9,666 bases of DNA from Treponema sp. UBA4328. Its GTDB lineage: Bacteria > Spirochaetota > Spirochaetia > Treponematales > Treponemataceae. This document shows positions 5,960 through 9,666 of this stretch, one piece after another (position 1 is the first letter of the stretch; each line of letters opens with the position of its first letter). Made by a program: the position numbers and the translations under genes. The DNA lies in the NCBI GenBank assembly GCA_002394465.1, contig DGTU01000059.1, positions 1-9,666 on the forward strand. The letters run 5' to 3'. The notes under the pieces are model-generated. The model had not been told where the DNA came from. It saw nothing but the letters and a program-made list of their open reading frames with translations, and searched no databases.

Positions 5960-6625
5960 ATGAATACATCTGAAATAATCAGGAACAAGATATATTTTTA
6001 CCTTTCATGCTGCCTTTCAATGCTGATTTTTGTTCCCGGAAGGTTTGCGTTCGGACTTATAATCCTTACAGCCTTTAACCTTCTCATTGCATCAGGTCCC
6101 CTGACCCTTTATCTCTTAAAGATTTCAGGCCTCGACGGACTTAAGATCCTGCTTTATCCGCTTGTACTAATTTTTATAACGATTGTTTACAGGCAGATCA
6201 TAATAATCATCTGTCCGGTTGCAGCACTTACGCTCGGGCTGTGCATGTATTTCCCGACACTTTCAGCTGCAGTGTTTGAACTGTTTTTCAGGAGCACGGA
6301 TCCAAAGCCTGCACGGGACTTTAAGCTCTGCATGAAAAAAAGCCTGCGTTTTACGGTTTTTGCACTTCTTTTCTTTGCCATCCGCGATACAGCCGGCTAC
6401 GGAACTTTTACCCTGCCGGTATTTAATGACATTTATACGATGCACCTGCCTTTTGAGCCTTCTTCGTTCAGCGCAGCATCATTCCTTGCTACAATACCCG
6501 GAAGCTTAGTCCTTGTTTCCCTGATTGTTGCATTCCAGATTATTGCAATCGAAAAATACCTGAAATACAGAAAGGAAAAAAAACAGGGCAATGCTGTCGG
6601 CGGAAAGGAGGGCAAAAATGCTTAG
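5960..6625 (+). CDS. rnfE: RnfE-like membrane subunit, divergent
   Basis: RnfE and RnfA are paired inverted-topology membrane subunits that together hold an iron-sulfur site and form part of the ion path. This 221-residue protein has six hydrophobic segments. Landmarks shared with E. coli RsxE, compared from memory, are IRDTAGYGTF at 141-150 (REIIGNGTL) and the ending FLATIPGSL, then KYLKYRKEKK (FLLAMLPPGAF, KYLIDERMKK). In the first helix Cys18 lines up without gaps with the conserved Cys of the LGLCP motif, although the following Pro is Leu. In the other half-helix (IICPVAALTLGLC, 83-95) the NC of the family's VTNC motif is missing at its position; Cys85 and Cys95 flank it. It overlaps rnfA by 8 bp. 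Identity is supported by order, length and landmarks; the redox site is doubtful. Confidence 0.85.
   Translation: MNTSEIIRNKIYFYLSCCLSMLIFVPGRFAFGLIILTAFNLLIASGPLTLYLLKISGLDGLKILLYPLVLIFITIVYRQIIIIICPVAALTLGLCMYFPTLSAAVFELFFRSTDPKPARDFKLCMKKSLRFTVFALLFFAIRDTAGYGTFTLPVFNDIYTMHLPFEPSSFSAASFLATIPGSLVLVSLIVAFQIIAIEKYLKYRKEKKQGNAVGGKEGKNA
6604..6612 (+). promoter_or_regulatory. Shine-Dalgarno deciding the rnfA start
   Basis: AAAGGAGGG lies 5 nt before the ATG at 6618 and encodes the KEG of the RnfE C-terminus. It rules in favour of 6618 over the in-frame upstream ATG at 6591, which has no ribosome site. Confidence 0.75.
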
Positions 6626-7169
6626 TACAATCTGGATTTATCTTTTCCCTGCATCTGCAGTCCTCGTATACGGAATCGGTGCGCAGCGCCTTCTGGGAAT
6701 AAATGATAATCTGTCACAGAATGTCGTTTCGCTCTTTAAGTCACTTTTCGTTTCGCTTTCAACATGTGCGCTGAGTTTTCTGTGCATAAAGTATTTCCTC
6801 ATTCCCGTAGACCTGGCTGAATTCTTTCCGTTTCTGACGGTTATACTTTTTATTCTCATTTCGTTTATCGTTGAGATTTTTGTAAGCATCGGAGTCAAGG
6901 AAAACTCGAGCGAAGTTGCAGTACCCTTCCTCAGTGTCCTGCTCAGCCTGAGTGAAGGAATATACATTTCTGACGTCCTTACAATCTGTACCTGTTCAAT
7001 CTTAGGTTTTTATTTTTTTACGTGTCTTATTTTCTGTTTGCGTGTTAGAATAGACGTACACATGCCGGATGCCGGACTCAAAACCTACAGCGTACTTCTT
7101 CTGAGCCTTGCAGTTATATTCATCGCTGTCTACGGCTGCAATGCAAGCTGGCTCAAATTAAATTTTTAA
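6618..7169 (+). CDS. rnfA: RnfA-like membrane subunit lacking the iron-site cysteines
   Basis: The 183-residue protein has six hydrophobic segments, the normal size for RnfA (about 190). It lines up well with E. coli RsxA recalled from memory: FLIPVDLAEFFPFLTVILF at 60-78 matches ILIPLNLIYLRTLAFIL, and VLVYGIGAQRLLGIND at 15-30 matches VLVKFLGLCPFMGVSKK with no gap. In that match the conserved Cys is Gln23 and the next Pro is Arg24. In the second half-helix the TTNC motif corresponds to VPFLSVLLSLS (102-112), and there is no Cys at all between residues 57 and 123. Both cysteines that RnfA gives to the membrane iron-sulfur site are thus missing, though other cysteines exist at 50, 56, 124, 126, 136, 140 and 174. 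The frame is intact, so a structural role is likely kept. Confidence 0.85.
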   Translation: MLSTIWIYLFPASAVLVYGIGAQRLLGINDNLSQNVVSLFKSLFVSLSTCALSFLCIKYFLIPVDLAEFFPFLTVILFILISFIVEIFVSIGVKENSSEVAVPFLSVLLSLSEGIYISDVLTICTCSILGFYFFTCLIFCLRVRIDVHMPDAGLKTYSVLLLSLAVIFIAVYGCNASWLKLNF

Positions 7170-7174
7170 GGCGG
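7168..7174 (+). promoter_or_regulatory. Ribosome binding site of the small one-helix gene
   Basis: AAGGCGG overlaps the TAA of rnfA (7167-7169) and ends 5 nt before the ATG at 7180. Confidence 0.55.
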
Positions 7175-7179
7175 TTTGA

Positions 7180-7479
7180 ATGATAAGCTTTGTCCTCCTG
7201 TTTCTTTTTTTTGTGGTAATTTCTCTTGTTTCAGTTTTCCTGCTGTGCATTTTCCTTCCGTCACTCAACGTTAACTATGACGGACTCAAGTCCTTTATTT
7301 TCAGTGCAGAAAAACTTGCTGAAAAAGACCTTAAAATCATGTGGCAGACAAAGCACCTTCCGTGGGCACCGGAACTTTCTGAAAAGAACAAAAAACTTTC
7401 AATTAAAAAAGAAAATACAGACGGCTCTGTTTCTGCCGCCTGGAAAACTATATTTAGTAAAACGACAGGAAAAAAATAG
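7180..7479 (+). CDS. Small one-helix membrane protein in the rnfB position
   Basis: This 99-residue protein has one strong N-terminal membrane helix (about 4-27) and a charged, Lys-rich tail (28-99) with a WQTKHLPWAPEL patch at 55-66. Its only Cys lies in the membrane helix. It follows rnfA directly, where rnfB stands in the common C-D-G-E-A-B order. RnfB also begins with one membrane helix, but its body carries many iron-sulfur cysteines, none of which exist here. It could be a remnant of RnfB reduced to its anchor, or an unrelated subunit. I recognise no domain. The clear ribosome site, the clean frame and a 1-bp overlap or 2-nt gap to the next gene support real expression. Confidence 0.72.
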   Translation: MISFVLLFLFFVVISLVSVFLLCIFLPSLNVNYDGLKSFIFSAEKLAEKDLKIMWQTKHLPWAPELSEKNKKLSIKKENTDGSVSAAWKTIFSKTTGKK

Positions 7480-9500
7480 TGATGCTGAATATCTGTCTGA
7501 CGCTCTCGTTCAATACAAGTTCGTTCCAGAACGATGAGCTGATGGAAAATACATATCAGAATCTCTATAAAAAGGTTGCGCAGTTCTATTATTCGCATCC
7601 TGCTTACAAAATTTCCATGTATATTTCAGGGACGGTACTTGAATACATCAGCAAAAAGCACCCTGAATATACTCAGATTCTTTCTGAACTTTCTTCACGC
7701 AAGCAGCTCGAACTTCTCGGCGGCGGTTACTACAATCCGGCTTTCCCGCTGCTTTTCCCTCAGGACAGAAGCGGACAGATTGAGTTCATGACCCAGGTAT
7801 TAAGGAAATCAATAGGAAAACGTCCGCGCGGAATGACCCTTTCAAATTCCATCTGGGACAGTTCGATGATTTCAACCCTGCAGACCTGCGGAATGGAATA
7901 CGTCATGCTCGACAGTTCCCTCATACCGCCTTCAAAGAACGAATTCCTTCCGCTGATTGTCAATGAACAGGGAAAAAACATAAAAATCCTTTCAGTAAAC
8001 AGACAGATTGAACCTGCCGTATTTGATGAAACGAGTCCTGAAAGCTATGTTTCAGGTATCTTAAAAACCGTTAAAAAAACAGTTTCAAAAAGTTCTGCTT
8101 CAGGAAATGAAAGGGTAATCTGCCTTAATATCGGCGAAGACTTCTTCAAGCATCTGTTCAATTCCGGCTGGGTTGAAGATTTTTACAAGTGCCTTGAAAG
8201 AAACTTTTCATCTGCTGCAAGGCTCATGCTCCCGGGAGAATACATTCATACTGCACGGGATTTCATACCTGCCTATATTCCTGCCGGAATCAGAAGCGAT
8301 ATTGCACAGTGGGCAAAAAATCCCTACACCTGCGAAAAGCTTTCTCCGGGATCAGCCGTAACGATACATGACTTCCTTATGACTTACAGCCAGAACCAGA
8401 AGCTTTACAACAGGATGCTTTATGTCAGCATGCTTGCAGGTCAGACACACGGTGACAAGATGAGGCGCAAGGAAGCACGTGAAAAACTCTGGTGTGCACA
8501 GTCCGGAGAAGCCTATGTATGTACGCCTGACGGTATATTCGTAAACAATTCAATCCGTCAGAGATGCTATAAAATTCTTACGGAAACAGAAAAACTCCTT
8601 CGTACCTGCAATCCTAAGGACAGGGATTTTGAAGAATCCGTCGTAAGCTATGATTACAATAATGACGGCCATGATGAATATATCTGCCGCATGAAAAATT
8701 ATACTGCCTGCATAACCCTCAGGGGCGGACAGATCAACGAACTTGACATAATGCAGAACTCAGGAAACTATGCCGACAACCTGAACCGCATCGAAAAATA
8801 TGACAAAGTCGATGACGGATATGAACGCGGACTTTTCGTCGAACATCTTTTTACAGAAAGCGACTACAAGGATTACAAGAGGGGACTTCCGAGCGGAAAC
8901 GGTATTTTCAGTACGACGAATTTTACCCAGATGAACTTTGATGCAAAGCATCATGAAATCAAGCTGCTTGGAACGGGTGAATTCTCATCGATGGACCTTC
9001 CGGTTTCACTGAGGAAAAAATACATCGCTTCTTCAAACGGCTTTACCGTACAGATGATCCTCAAAAACGAAAGTCCGCTGCCTTTGAAAGGCGTAATTGC
9101 AGTAGAAAGCAATTTTGCCCAGACAGATTTTTCGACTACGGATAAAAACTCATACAAAACAGAAATAATTACCACCGGCGAAAGCCATGAAATAGAAGTT
9201 ACCAAAAAGACTTCCGTTTCAAAATCCGTTTCTTACCTCAAGCTTACGGATACATCGAATGACGTTTCATTTGTCTTTGAACCGAACGAAGACTGTGAAT
9301 GCGTCTGCCGTCTGCTTGCATTTAACCGTCCCGTCCTCGGCGGAAGCGGAACAGGTGTTTCAGGCAATACGCTTGTAAGTGCGCTCTGCTGGAACGTAAA
9401 CCTTGCTCCGGGCATGGAAATGGAAAAAAACATCAGTTTTTCGATACTTACACCAAAGAAAAAAGCTGCAAGTTCAAAAAGGCCCCTGCAGCCGGAATGA
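7479..9500 (+). CDS. GH57 family homologue, catalytic residues lost
   Basis: The 673-residue protein matches the 4-alpha-glucanotransferase/alpha-amylase branch of GH57 along its length (compared from memory with the 659-residue Thermococcus litoralis enzyme). It has a catalytic-type barrel (1-270), the helical middle part (AQSGEAYVCTPDGIFVNNSI, 340-359) and the C-terminal beta-sandwich domains (SYDYNNDGHDEYICRMKN onward, then EHLFTESDYKDY at 455-466). The active-site residues are absent. The HNHQP motif is replaced by SFNTSS (10-15), so both His are gone. The nucleophile Glu of LTERVW is Asn123 (LSNSIW), and the acid/base Asp of DDGEKF is Ile218 (NIGEDF). It should not cleave or transfer glucans by the known mechanism. 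No signal peptide, so probably cytosolic. Start: GTG 7479 fits the AGGA at 7467-7470 best; ATG 7482 is the alternative. Confidence 0.88.
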   Translation: MMLNICLTLSFNTSSFQNDELMENTYQNLYKKVAQFYYSHPAYKISMYISGTVLEYISKKHPEYTQILSELSSRKQLELLGGGYYNPAFPLLFPQDRSGQIEFMTQVLRKSIGKRPRGMTLSNSIWDSSMISTLQTCGMEYVMLDSSLIPPSKNEFLPLIVNEQGKNIKILSVNRQIEPAVFDETSPESYVSGILKTVKKTVSKSSASGNERVICLNIGEDFFKHLFNSGWVEDFYKCLERNFSSAARLMLPGEYIHTARDFIPAYIPAGIRSDIAQWAKNPYTCEKLSPGSAVTIHDFLMTYSQNQKLYNRMLYVSMLAGQTHGDKMRRKEAREKLWCAQSGEAYVCTPDGIFVNNSIRQRCYKILTETEKLLRTCNPKDRDFEESVVSYDYNNDGHDEYICRMKNYTACITLRGGQINELDIMQNSGNYADNLNRIEKYDKVDDGYERGLFVEHLFTESDYKDYKRGLPSGNGIFSTTNFTQMNFDAKHHEIKLLGTGEFSSMDLPVSLRKKYIASSNGFTVQMILKNESPLPLKGVIAVESNFAQTDFSTTDKNSYKTEIITTGESHEIEVTKKTSVSKSVSYLKLTDTSNDVSFVFEPNEDCECVCRLLAFNRPVLGGSGTGVSGNTLVSALCWNVNLAPGMEMEKNISFSILTPKKKAASSKRPLQPE

Positions 9501-9666
9501 AACTCTGCGTTATACCTGTAGAAACCGAGCGTCCTCAGATCATTTCCAACACACCGCAAAATTCAGGAATATTAAAAGACTCTTCAATTCAGGTGCTTTT
9601 TGACCACGATATGGATGAAAGTCATTTCCGCGCTCCGACGCGGGAATCTCTCTTGCATTACGAGAT
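9497..9666 (+). CDS. Start of an unidentified gene, possible Ig-like domain (cut by window edge)
   Basis: An open frame runs from the ATG at 9497, which overlaps the GH57 stop (ATGA), to the window end: 56 full codons without a stop. The piece from about 13 to 42 (PQIISNTPQNSG, then SIQVLFDHDMDESHF) resembles the start of a bacterial Ig-like beta-sandwich domain of the SbsA/Big_5 type, where a P-x-x-x-S-x-x-P strand is followed by FxxxMD. That is a pattern impression only. There is no signal peptide or lipobox in the first residues, which is odd for such a domain, so the start may be different or the protein may be cytosolic. The overlap and strand place it in the same operon. Confidence 0.6.
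   Translation, partial: MKLCVIPVETERPQIISNTPQNSGILKDSSIQVLFDHDMDESHFRAPTRESLLHYE

Noticed and set aside
6591..6617. Upstream ATG for rnfA
   Set aside because: The strong AAAGGAGGG lies between this ATG and 6618 and clearly serves the latter; the added residues are charged and precede the first membrane helix of the family.
4429..7169. NQR (Na+-translocating NADH:quinone reductase) instead of Rnf
   Set aside because: The RnfC-type subunit with two ferredoxin-like motifs at its C-terminus, and the gene order, fit Rnf; no NqrF-like flavoprotein is present in the window.
7479..9500. Active 4-alpha-glucanotransferase or amylase
   Set aside because: Overall homology is clear, but all the known active-site residues compared are replaced.

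Overview
The window looks like chromosomal DNA of a host-associated spirochaete, most likely a gut or rumen Treponema. The basis is gene order recalled from memory: an RluA-family pseudouridine synthase, a membrane protein, rnfC, rnfD and a GH57-like protein lie close together in Treponema, for example around TP0147-TP0154 of T. pallidum. No rRNA or other phylogenetic marker is present, so the genus is an inference. Gene density is very high, the base composition is uniform, and no mobile element, CRISPR array, tRNA or rRNA was seen.

Layout. A minus-strand pair (1-1231) holds the 5' part of a small P-loop ATPase gene, preceded by an RluA/RluC-type pseudouridine synthase gene 3 nt upstream. 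A 54-bp divergent promoter gap follows. All the rest is one tightly packed plus-strand operon (1286 to beyond 9666) whose genes abut, overlap by 1-17 bp or are at most 10 nt apart. It encodes a DUF212 divergent PAP2-like membrane protein interrupted by one in-frame TGA, an unrecognised 8-helix membrane protein, RnfC, RnfD, an RnfG-position protein, an RnfE-like and an RnfA-like subunit, a short one-helix protein in the rnfB position, a GH57-like protein, and the start of another gene.

The main point of interest is the Rnf cluster. The order C-D-G-E-A-(B) is the classical one for the ion-pumping Rnf complex, but almost every redox site apart from two is altered. RnfC keeps both [4Fe-4S] motifs but lacks the glycine-rich FMN/NADH loop. 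RnfD keeps a recognisable flavinylation-like motif (DSGMTAS). The RnfG-position protein ends before the usual SGATxT region. RnfA lacks both Cys ligands of the membrane iron site and RnfE keeps one at most. The rnfB position encodes a single membrane helix with a basic tail and no iron-sulfur domain. The sequence therefore suggests a reduced, rewired Rnf-like membrane complex, with an unknown multi-helix membrane protein upstream and a GH57 homologue downstream that has lost all of its catalytic residues. Strong Shine-Dalgarno sites sit inside the 3' end of several preceding genes, so the subunits are probably translated in a coupled fashion.
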